Shown piece after piece: positions 18,636 to 25,468 of a stretch of DNA of 61,495 nucleotides. Position numbers and translations under genes: made by a program. Under the pieces are notes generated by a model, which was not told the DNA's origin, ran no database searches, and was given only the letters and a program-made list of their open reading frames with translations. The stretch's first letter is position 1. The number at the start of each line of letters is the position of its first letter. The DNA is taken from the NCBI RefSeq assembly GCF_022436705.1, contig NZ_JAKUHT010000034.1:1-61495 (forward strand), read 5' to 3'. This DNA is from Nocardioides sp. CFH 31398. GTDB lineage: Bacteria > Actinomycetota > Actinomycetes > Propionibacteriales > Nocardioidaceae.

Positions 18636-18893
18636 ACCTAGACATCGCCGGTGCGGGCCCAACCGCCACCAATGACCGCCCGCAGGGGCCCGCTGAAACT
18701 ACCGCGTCAGCCGCCGCCGCGGGTTTCCCAGGTGGTCCCGCATAGCCCCGCTCGCGGTCTCAGCGTCCCCGGTCGGGGTGGGTCGCGGTCGACTCGGTCA
18801 AGGTTGTGGTGAGTCAACGCCAACTTATTGAGGCGAAGTGAAGGGTGCGGCGATGGTGGCGGGGACCTGTTAGCACAGGTCGGTCATCGATTC
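18636..18893. other. Intergenic region between DUF4209 gene and gudD relic
   Basis: No gene is seen. Near its end is a short perfect palindrome, GACCTG-TTAGCA-CAGGTC at 18864-18881, right beside the gudD relic. This may be a rearrangement junction, but it is too short to assign to a known element. Confidence 0.4.
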
Positions 18894-18955
18894 CGTTCAA
18901 CTCCCACCTCGGCGTCATCCTCTCGGCCATAGTGCAGATCGCCGCATCGCGTCAG
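18894..18955 (+). pseudogene. Decayed fragment of a glucarate dehydratase gene
   Basis: Read in frame, the stretch gives FNSHLGVILSAIVQIAAS, which lines up with SNSHLGVSLAAMVQLAAS around the active-site His of the intact gudD paralogue at about 13317-13370. At DNA level the block around CAACTCCCACCTCGG is shared, and the similarity fades on both sides. There is no start, no upstream domain and no catalytic lysines, so it is a relic. It lies inside the putative defence island, about 5.3 kb from the matching region of the intact gene, and implies duplication or insertion followed by decay. Confidence 0.6.
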
Positions 18956-19174
18956 ACCTGGTCTGCGTCAAAGAACGGCAGCGGAGACCGGACTAGAGGC
19001 GGTCTTTGTCGGACATCGCTCTCGCGTGTGGGAGCACTAAGCGACAGAGTGCAGCCCTTCACCGAGTCTCTTGAGAATCCTCGGCGACGAAGCATGGTCC
19101 GCCCCCAATCTGCCTTCCTGCGTTTTTGCGGCCATGCCCAGGTCTCATGGGGTCGCATGGGTTAGGTTTGGCGC
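18956..19174. other. Short intergenic region upstream of TIR-Mrr gene
   Basis: This stretch must contain the promoter of the TIR-Mrr and nuclease pair. I see no gene or clear operator. GC content drops towards the TIR gene. Confidence 0.4.
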
Positions 19175-19990
19175 ATGTCCGCGCTGGCGACCGCTCCAAC
19201 GATATTCCTGAGTTACGCACTCGCTGACCGCGAGACGGCCTTGAAGATTACTGAAGGGCTCATTGAGAGGGGGCTGAACGTCTGGCGTGATCAGCAAGGA
19301 ATCAACCCGGGCGATTCTATCGCCGAAACTGTAGCTGATGCAATCTCGTCACGCGACGTGCTGGTGATCCTTGTCTCGCGCGCTTCCATGCATTCGCGCA
19401 TGGTGGCCGCGGAACTTTCGAACGCGCTCGATCGCCGCGATATTGAGATTGTTCCAGTTCTGCTGGAGGCTGCCGAGGTGCCGGTCGGACTGGCGGGAAG
19501 GCAAGCGGTCTACTTCGCAGGCAGCACCGTCGATGTCGATCGGATTTTCAATCGAGTCATGGACGGTTGGGAAAGTTTCAACCTAAATTCTATGGCTCCG
19601 AATCAATTTGAGAGTCTAGTTGAAGAGTTTCTACAGTCGTGTGGCTATGTCCTAGAGCGCACGGACGGTTCGGCGGACAGTGGAGTCGACCTGCATGGCT
19701 ATTATCAGGATGAGTTGCAACTGCTGCTACCGGTGCCGGTATTCATTAAGATTGCATCCGGAAGGGCGCAGCGAGTGAGTCCGCGCGATATGGCAGCGTT
19801 CGCCGACTATTTGAAACCTCGTCAGGGCGTTGGCCTCTTTGTCACGACTTCTCAACTCACGTCTGTGACGCGAGGATTTTTGGAGCAACTCCGTGCGAGC
19901 GGCACGCAGCTGCAAGTTCTCGACGCGCCCAGATTGCGATCGCTAGCACGCGTGAAGGGCGTCACGACTGACCCGTCAAAGGATTGGTAA
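19175..19990 (+). CDS. TIR domain fused to Mrr-like restriction nuclease
   Basis: A 271-residue two-domain protein. The N-terminal TIR domain (about 8-125) starts IFLSYALADRE and includes GLNVWRDQQGINPGDS and SRMVAAELSNAL, where E80 is at the position of the catalytic glutamate of TIR NADases. The C-terminal Mrr-type PD-(D/E)xK domain (about 140-260) has NQFESLVEEFLQSCGY with E146, GSADSGVDL with D172, and VFIKIAS with K192. The usual Q/E two residues before that lysine is a Phe, so cleavage may be altered. Codon use is visibly lower in GC than in neighbours. The stop overlaps the next ATG (TAATG). TIR and Mrr modules are both common defence effectors; this combination is likely anti-phage, by inference. 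Confidence 0.8.
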   Translation: MSALATAPTIFLSYALADRETALKITEGLIERGLNVWRDQQGINPGDSIAETVADAISSRDVLVILVSRASMHSRMVAAELSNALDRRDIEIVPVLLEAAEVPVGLAGRQAVYFAGSTVDVDRIFNRVMDGWESFNLNSMAPNQFESLVEEFLQSCGYVLERTDGSADSGVDLHGYYQDELQLLLPVPVFIKIASGRAQRVSPRDMAAFADYLKPRQGVGLFVTTSQLTSVTRGFLEQLRASGTQLQVLDAPRLRSLARVKGVTTDPSKDW

Positions 19991-20535
19991 TGATGGGCGT
20001 CAACTACAACGACTTGCGTAAACGCCTCGGGGAGTGTCCAGCGGGGAGCGATGGCTGGTCCAAGTTCGAGCAAGTCGGATTGGAGGTTCTAGAGGCGGTA
20101 CTTGTGCCTCCTCTTGAGCCCGCGATGGTTCAGTCGAGAACATTGGAGGGGGTTGAGCGGCGTGACGCTGTCTTCCCCAACCGAGTTCGAGATTCGAGTT
20201 CGACTTGGGGCATCCTTCACGCGGACTACAAGGCGCGGCTGATTCCTGTTGAGTTCAAGAACTATGACAAGTCCGGTATCGGAAAAGACGAGGTGAACCA
20301 GGCCGGTATTTATCTTCGAAGCCCGTGGGGGAAGCTTGCGATGCTTTGTCGCAACAAAGAGCCTAAGAAGTCGGCTTACAGGCAACGCAACACGATATAT
20401 AACCACAGTGGAAAGGTAATTCTGTTCGTCACGCTGGCAGACCTGCTGGAAATGCTAGACATTCTCGAGCGCGGCGAGAATCCGTCTGACTTCGTGCTCG
20501 ATAAGGTGGAGGAATTTCTTCTGCAGCACGATTAG
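19990..20535 (+). CDS. PD-(D/E)xK nuclease-like protein, coupled to TIR-Mrr gene
   Basis: A 181-residue protein. The pattern is a helix with E27 (WSKFEQVGLEVLEA), then D59 (VERRDAVF), then E88-x-K90 in LIPVEFKNYDKSGIG, then a helix EVNQAGIYL. This E...D...ExK order is the PD-(D/E)xK nuclease core. The remainder (GKLAMLCRNKEPKK, GKVILFVTLADLLEML) resembles restriction-type proteins. ATG 19990 shares its A with the TAA of the TIR-Mrr gene and has AAAGGA six bases upstream; ATG 19993 is an equal alternative. GC is lower than the surroundings. I do not recognise a named family; it probably partners the TIR-Mrr protein. Confidence 0.7.
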   Translation: MMGVNYNDLRKRLGECPAGSDGWSKFEQVGLEVLEAVLVPPLEPAMVQSRTLEGVERRDAVFPNRVRDSSSTWGILHADYKARLIPVEFKNYDKSGIGKDEVNQAGIYLRSPWGKLAMLCRNKEPKKSAYRQRNTIYNHSGKVILFVTLADLLEMLDILERGENPSDFVLDKVEEFLLQHD

Positions 20536-20733
20536 ACGATTTGAGCTCTCCCGCGCGCTTGACTGGCTGGCCCGGATCGAGCACTTTCGCACCATTTCCT
20601 GACAGGAACGTGCTCCCTAGACAGGGGCCTATTCCCCAGGGCGTCGGCGCGAGACTGTGTCAACTCATTATTAGTACTTGCATGGCACGTCTGTGTAACT
20701 AGACATGGCGACGAAGTGCGCCGATCGGGTCAA
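20536..20733. other. Intergenic boundary of the island
   Basis: This is a convergent gap between the nuclease gene and the GntR gene, more AT-rich in its second half (around CATTATTAGTACTTGCA). No tRNA, integrase or clear attachment repeat is visible. Confidence 0.4.
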
Positions 20734-21420
20734 CTAGAGCGATAGTCGGCGCCGCGTGTTCCCAAGGTGCACCCGCATGGCCGCCCGCGCGGTATCGACG
20801 TCCTTTGCGCAGACGGCGTTCGCGACCTGTGCGTGCTCGCGCTGCACCCGGGCGACGTGTTGGGCCTCGGAGTGGGAGTGGGCGTCGCCGAGGCGTGTGC
20901 GGGGCAGCATGATCATCATCGGCCCGAGGGAGTCGAGCAGGTCGAGGTAGAAGCGGTTGCCGGTGGCGGCGGCGATGGCGCGGTGGAAGGCGAAGTCGGC
21001 CTCGACGGCGTCCTCGGGGGCGGCGGTCTCGAGCTGGGCGAGCGCCGTACGGACGGCCTCAGCTGACTGGGGGGTGATGGCGCGAGCGGCCAGGGCGGCG
21101 GCCTCGCACTCGACGCCGAGGCGGAAGTCGAGCATGGCCAGGACGTCGTGCTGGGAGCGGATGGCCGACGACTCGAGCGAGAACGTCGACGGTTCGGGGA
21201 CGGCGAGCACGAACGAGCCGCGTCCCTGGTGGGTCTCGACCAAGCCCTCGGCGCGGAGCTGGCCGACGGCCTCGCGGACCACCGTCCGCGAGACGCCGTA
21301 CGTCTCGATCAGCTCCGCCTCGCTCGGCAGGCGGGTGCCGGGGGCGAGGTCGCCGGCCAGCACCCGGTCCTTCAACCCGGACACGACGCGGGCGGCCAGG
21401 CCGCCGGGGGTCCTGGTCAC
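20734..21420 (-). CDS. GntR/FadR-family regulator
   Basis: A 228-residue regulator with an N-terminal winged helix (GLAARVVSGLKDRVLAGDLAPG, LPSEAELIETYGVSRTVVREAVGQL) and a C-terminal FCD effector domain. The metal/ligand residues of FCD domains are visible as DFAFHRAI and the later histidines near EHAQV and MRVHLGNT. GTG 21420 overlaps the stop of the upstream galactarate-type dehydratase (GTGA); the resulting length is typical. It probably represses its own operon and the divergent AEC permease, with a sugar acid as inducer; this is inferred from position. Confidence 0.85.
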   Translation of the reverse strand: MTRTPGGLAARVVSGLKDRVLAGDLAPGTRLPSEAELIETYGVSRTVVREAVGQLRAEGLVETHQGRGSFVLAVPEPSTFSLESSAIRSQHDVLAMLDFRLGVECEAAALAARAITPQSAEAVRTALAQLETAAPEDAVEADFAFHRAIAAATGNRFYLDLLDSLGPMMIMLPRTRLGDAHSHSEAQHVARVQREHAQVANAVCAKDVDTARAAMRVHLGNTRRRLSL

Positions 21421-22538
21421 GGGCGACCGATCGAGGCGGTCTCCTCGGTCAGGTCCCGCATCCGCTGAGTCAGGGTGAACCCCAGACCCGGACGGTCCGG
21501 CACCCACATCCGCCCATCACGGATCTCCGGCTGCTCCTCGAACAACGAGGCCAGCCACTCGAAGTGCTCCACCCACGGCTCGGTCGGGTACGCCGCCGCG
21601 AGGTGCAGGTGGATCTCCATCGCGTAGTGCGGCGCCAGCGCCAGACCGGCGTGGTTCGCGAGCGTCGCGAACTTCAGGAACGGCGTGATGCCGCCGATGC
21701 GGGGGGCGTCGGGCTGCACGATGCCGCGGTATCCCGCGTCGATCAGCGCCATGTGCTCACCCACCGAGGTCAGCATCTCGCCGGTGGCGATCGGGGTGTC
21801 GAAGGTGCGGGAGAGGTCGGCGTGGCCGACGGCGTCCCAGGCGTCGAGGGGCTCCTCGATCCACACCAGGTCGTGCTGCTCGAGCTCGCGGCACATGCGG
21901 CGGGCGCGGGCGCGGTCCCACTGCTGGTTGGCGTCGACCATGAGCGGGACGTCGTCGAGGTGCTCCTTGATCGCGGCGACCCGGTCGAGGTCGGCGCGCC
22001 AGTCGGGCTGGCCGACCTTGATCTTGATGGCGCCGATCCCGGCCTCGAGGGAGGCGGTGGCCTTCTCCTTCATCTCCTCGACGGAGGCCTGGAGGAAGCC
22101 GCCCGAGGTGTTGTAGACGCGGCACGAGTCGCGGTGCGCGCCGAGCAGCTTCGCCAGGGGGAGCCCGGCGCGGCGGGCCTTGAGGTCCCACAGCGCGACG
22201 TCGAGGGCGGCGACGGCCTGGGTCGCGACACCGGAGCGGCCGACGGAGGCGCCTGCCCACATCAGTGACTCGTAGATCTTCGCGATGTCGGAGGGGTCCT
22301 GCCCGATCGCGACCTCGGCGACCTCACGCAGGTGCGCGAACTGCGCTGGCCCGCCGGCGCGCTTGGAGTAGCTGAACCCCATGCCCTGGTGACCGTCCTC
22401 GGTCAGCACCTCGACGAACAGCATCACCGTCTCGGTCAGCGGCTTCTGCCGCCCGGTGAGGACCTTCGCGTCGCTGACGGGGTTGTCGATGGGCAGGACG
22501 ACGTGCGAGAGGGTCAGATGACGGATGGCGTCGGCCAC
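21417..22538 (-). CDS. Galactarate/L-talarate dehydratase-type enzyme (enolase superfamily)
   Basis: A 373-residue mandelate-racemase-type enzyme. Catalytic elements are K172-x-K174 (IKIKVGQ), D202 (VDAN), E228 (WIEEP), E254 (ATGE), D277 (QPDAP) and H304 (APH). The stretch HYAMEIHLHLAAAYP with EPWVEHFEWL is the pattern I know from the Salmonella L-talarate/galactarate dehydratase, which makes this the best functional guess. GTG 22538 is chosen for the AGGAG site eight bases upstream; in-frame sequence further upstream is leader. It is first in an operon with the GntR gene and divergent from an AEC permease. Its product (5-keto-4-deoxy sugar acid) could feed the kdgD pathway at 4.8-7.3 kb. Confidence 0.85.
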   Translation of the reverse strand: MADAIRHLTLSHVVLPIDNPVSDAKVLTGRQKPLTETVMLFVEVLTEDGHQGMGFSYSKRAGGPAQFAHLREVAEVAIGQDPSDIAKIYESLMWAGASVGRSGVATQAVAALDVALWDLKARRAGLPLAKLLGAHRDSCRVYNTSGGFLQASVEEMKEKATASLEAGIGAIKIKVGQPDWRADLDRVAAIKEHLDDVPLMVDANQQWDRARARRMCRELEQHDLVWIEEPLDAWDAVGHADLSRTFDTPIATGEMLTSVGEHMALIDAGYRGIVQPDAPRIGGITPFLKFATLANHAGLALAPHYAMEIHLHLAAAYPTEPWVEHFEWLASLFEEQPEIRDGRMWVPDRPGLGFTLTQRMRDLTEETASIGRP

Positions 22539-22552
22539 GGGGATCACTCCTA

Positions 22553-22585
22553 CTTGTATGATGAGTGACGTAGTTATCGCATAAG
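22553..22585. promoter_or_regulatory. Candidate GntR operator
   Basis: This is an imperfect dyad, CTTGTATGAT...(13 bases)...ATCGCATAAG, in the 64-base divergent gap between the dehydratase and AEC genes. Seven of ten arm positions are complementary. It is unusually AT-rich for the region, as expected of a promoter-operator. Assignment to the GntR product is inferred. Confidence 0.35.
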
Positions 22586-22602
22586 TGCCGGGGAGGTGTC
22601 CA

Positions 22603-23517
22603 GTGGACCTGTTGACGGGCTTCGCCGCGGTCGTCGGCGTCGTGCTGGTCGGCGTCCTGCTCGGACACCTCAGGCTGGTCGACGACGCCGGGCGCCGGAC
22701 CCTGAACGACGTCTCGTTCTTCGCAGCCAGCCCCGCGCTGATGCTGCTGGTCATCTCCGACGTCGAGATGGACGCCGACCTCGCGGCCAACGTCGCCACC
22801 GCCGTCGTGTCCCTGGGTGTCGCGATGGTCGCCTACCTGCTCGTCGCGCGGCTGGTGCTGCGCCGCGACGGGGGAGAGGCGCTGATCGGCGCGCTGACCG
22901 CGGGCTACGTCAACGCCGGCAACCTCGGCATCCCGGTCGCGGCGTTCGTCGTCGGCGACGTCGCGGTCGTCGTCCCGACGCTCCTGGTGCAGATGCTGTT
23001 CGTGCAGCCGCTGGCGCTGGCCTACCTCGACCGGCGCCGTGGGCGGGGTTCGGGCTTCTGGGCCGCCGTACGCCGCATCGTCACCAACCCGCTCACCGTC
23101 GGTGCCGCCATCGGGCTGCTGCTCGCGCTCACCGGGTGGCGGCTGCCCGCGCTGGTCGAGGAGCCGCTGTCGCTGCTCGCGGGCCTGGCGGTGCCCGCGA
23201 TGCTGCTCGCGTACGGCGTCGCGATGCGGCTCGCGCCCCCGGTCGGCGGGTCCGGCCACAACGCCGAGGTCGCGGTCGCGTCGGCGCTCAAGCTGCTGGT
23301 GATGCCGCTGGTGGCGTGGCTGGTGGGGCTCGCGCTCGGCCTCGACGGCACGCTGCTGCTCGGCGTCGTCATCGTCGCGGCGCTGCCGACGGCGCAGAAC
23401 ATCTTCGTGCACGCCTCCCGCTACCGGATCGGCGAGGACATGGCCCGCGAGGCCATCTTCGTGACCACCGTCGCCGCGCTGCCGGTGTCGCTAGGGGTGG
23501 CGCTGCTGCTGGGCTGA
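22603..23517 (+). CDS. AEC-family permease
   Basis: A 304-residue auxin-efflux-carrier-type (AEC) membrane protein with about ten hydrophobic helices in two inverted halves. Family hallmarks are the paired GYVNAGNLGIPVAAFVVGD in the first half and LPTAQNIFVHASRYRIG in the second. GTG 22603 follows GGGGAGG at seven bases. It is divergent from the galactarate-type dehydratase and shares its regulatory gap, so it probably moves the sugar acid or a keto acid product. Substrate and direction are inferred; bacterial members often carry malate or malonate. Confidence 0.85.
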   Translation: MDLLTGFAAVVGVVLVGVLLGHLRLVDDAGRRTLNDVSFFAASPALMLLVISDVEMDADLAANVATAVVSLGVAMVAYLLVARLVLRRDGGEALIGALTAGYVNAGNLGIPVAAFVVGDVAVVVPTLLVQMLFVQPLALAYLDRRRGRGSGFWAAVRRIVTNPLTVGAAIGLLLALTGWRLPALVEEPLSLLAGLAVPAMLLAYGVAMRLAPPVGGSGHNAEVAVASALKLLVMPLVAWLVGLALGLDGTLLLGVVIVAALPTAQNIFVHASRYRIGEDMAREAIFVTTVAALPVSLGVALLLG

Positions 23518-23526
23518 GTCGTCGCC

Positions 23527-23567
23527 GGTTGAGGTGTGAGGCGCGCCAGCGCCGAGCCTCGAAACCC
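23527..23567. repeat. Dispersed intergenic palindromic repeat, single copy
   Basis: GGTTGAGGTGTGAGGCGCGC followed by CAGCGCCGAGCCTCGAAACCC, the same element as at 7372-7725. It sits between convergent genes, where it could help end transcription. Confidence 0.75.
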
Positions 23568-23604
23568 AGTGGGCTCGCCAGGCGCGAGGCCCGGGCGGCG
23601 CCGT

Positions 23605-24078
23605 CTACCGCTGAGGCTGGTCCGAGTGCTGGTAGCGAGGCTGCTGGGCAGGGCTCGCGACGTACCCGGGGGTGCCGCTACCCAGCGCGGCGTGATTCGC
23701 GCCGCTGGATGCAACCCCGGGCGAATTCGCGTGCGTCCCGGGGAGCGTGTTGGGCCGCCACGTGGGATCGAAGTCGGTGTGCTCCCACTTCCACCGGGCA
23801 ATGCGCGGACCGACCCAGAAGAGGTAGATGCCGAGGGTGACGATGCTGAGCAGGAGCCACTTGATCCAGTTGCCGAACAAGCCCCAGGCGGAACCCAGGA
23901 AGACGAGGCGCTGACCGTCGATGTACGAGTGCTTCGCGCGCCAGCGCTCCTTCAGCACTAGAGCGAACGGATAGCAGATGCCGAACGTGCAGACCGTGAT
24001 GAGCAACGCGAGGATGCCCGTTCCCAAGTAGGTTCCGGCTCCTCCGTCGAAGTGGAACCGCCCGGTGTTGCGCGCCAT
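23605..24078 (-). CDS. DUF898-like small membrane protein
   Basis: A 157-residue protein with two or three hydrophobic helices: TGILALLITVCTFGICYPFALVL and FGNWIKWLLLSIVTLGIYLFWV. Between them is WRAKHSYIDGQRLVFLGSAW, and a terminal KWEHTDF follows. This arrangement (F-x-G-x-G start, 'h..idGqrl.f.G', 'w...ht.f') matches DUF898-type membrane proteins of unknown function. The C-terminal 45 residues are Pro/Gly/Ser-rich and disordered. ATG 24078 (MARNTGRFHF) has a GGGGGA site upstream. Confidence 0.65.
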   Translation of the reverse strand: MARNTGRFHFDGGAGTYLGTGILALLITVCTFGICYPFALVLKERWRAKHSYIDGQRLVFLGSAWGLFGNWIKWLLLSIVTLGIYLFWVGPRIARWKWEHTDFDPTWRPNTLPGTHANSPGVASSGANHAALGSGTPGYVASPAQQPRYQHSDQPQR

Positions 24079-24546
24079 TGTTTCCCCCAGTGCATCTGTG
24101 AATGAGCCGTCGAGAATCGTGTGCCATCCAGACGCGCAAGACATCAGTGCACAGTTGTTTGTTACCAAGTTGTTCTCGCGGGGTGAGGCGATCCGGTCGG
24201 ACGGCCCGCTGGCGCCTCTCGGATGAAGTTGCTCCGACGGCTGGCCGGCCCCCGGCAGCCGCCGCCCGCGCCCCATGACGGTTTCTGGTGAAGTCGGCGC
24301 TCAGCCAGTCGGAGTCGGGCCGAACGCGGTCGCGTGGCCCGGTCTCTGGGCTTGCTCGGCGGCGCGGTCCCTCCCGGTGGCCGAGAAGCTGCGGTATCAG
24401 TTCACGCGGCTGGCGTCTCGCGCGCTGCGGGCTTGCCGTGCGTGGCGAGGGCGCTGCCGGTGTCGCTGGGCTGAAGACATCCAACGGCAGTGGGCCGGCG
24501 CCGCACTGTGACGGACGCCCTACCAGCGCCCCGTCAGGATTTTGGG
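24079..24546. other. Intergenic stretch without recognised gene
   Basis: This gap lies between the divergent DUF898-like and bestrophin-like genes. Open frames here are Arg/Ala-rich without any start signal and look like noise; no RNA or operator is recognised. Confidence 0.5.
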
Positions 24547-25446
24547 GTGATCGTTGCGAACCTGCCGACCGCGGTCCCCGCGTGGCGTCGCCTTCTCGGG
24601 CCGGTCCTGCTGATGCTCACCTGGGACGTCGTCGTGACGGTGGCCTACATGCGCGGGTGGCTCGGTTTCGAGTCCATCACCATCCAGTACACGCTGTACG
24701 GCACGGCCGTCGCGCTGTTCCTCGGGTTCATGGTGAACGCCGCCTACGCCCGCTGGTGGGAGGCCCGCACCCTGTGGGGGTCGATCACCAACCACTCCCG
24801 CAACCTGGCCCGCGAGGCCGTCACCCTCATCGACACCGACGCCCCGCAGGCACGTGCGGACCTCGTCGACGAGCTCGTCCGGGCCCAGGCCGCCTACGTC
24901 CACGTGCTGCGCACCAGCCTCCGCGGTCAGGACACGCCTCCCGAGCTCGGGCGCTACCTCACGGCGGACGCGGAGGAGCGGGCGCGGGCGGCGACGAACC
25001 GGCCCAACGCGGTCCTCAACCACATCGGCACCCTGGTCACCGAGGCGCGCAGGCGCGAGATGATCGAGCAGCTGCCTCGCGTGCAGATGGAGACCACGCT
25101 CGCGACACTGGCGGACGCCCAGGGCGGCCTCGAGCGGATCAAGAACACCCCGCTGCCCGTGCAGTACCGCTTCCTGCCCTCGTTCTTCGCGCGGACCTTC
25201 GCGATCGTCCTGCCCCTCGCGATCGTGCAGGACCTGCAGTGGCTGACACCGATCGGGTCTGGCCTGGTCGGGATGATGTACCTGCTCGCCGTCCAGGTCG
25301 GCAAGGACCTGGCCGACCCGTTCAGCGACGACGTGCACGACGTCCCCATGACCGCGATCTCCCGCACCATCGAGATCGACGTGCTCGAGACCATCGGGCA
25401 CCTCCCGCCGGACAAGATCACCCCGCGCCGCGAGGTCCTCTGGTAA
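24547..25446 (+). CDS. Bestrophin-like anion channel family protein
   Basis: A 299-residue bestrophin/RFP-TM family membrane protein. It has hydrophobic helices at LLGPVLLMLTWDVVVTVAY and YGTAVALFLGFMVNAAYARWWEARTLWG, where the NxxYxRWWE motif is the family signature. A cytoplasmic helical domain follows, then FFARTFAIVLPLAIV and GSGLVGMMYLLAV, with a closing DPFSDDVHDVPMTAISRTIEID that matches the conserved DPF...D..v....i...iE pattern. GTG 24547 is preferred because it has AGGA at good spacing and the MIV start typical of the family; GTG 24508 is possible. Homologues are pentameric chloride or other ion channels. Confidence 0.82.
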   Translation: MIVANLPTAVPAWRRLLGPVLLMLTWDVVVTVAYMRGWLGFESITIQYTLYGTAVALFLGFMVNAAYARWWEARTLWGSITNHSRNLAREAVTLIDTDAPQARADLVDELVRAQAAYVHVLRTSLRGQDTPPELGRYLTADAEERARAATNRPNAVLNHIGTLVTEARRREMIEQLPRVQMETTLATLADAQGGLERIKNTPLPVQYRFLPSFFARTFAIVLPLAIVQDLQWLTPIGSGLVGMMYLLAVQVGKDLADPFSDDVHDVPMTAISRTIEIDVLETIGHLPPDKITPRREVLW

Positions 25447-25468
25447 CCGGTCCGCTCCCGGGAGGCGC

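Noticed and set aside
18636..20733. Possible attachment-site repeat (similar GAGTCAAC/GTGTCAAC strings near 18808 and 20656)
   Set aside because: The shared part is only about eight bases and there is no integrase or tRNA, so it is likely chance.
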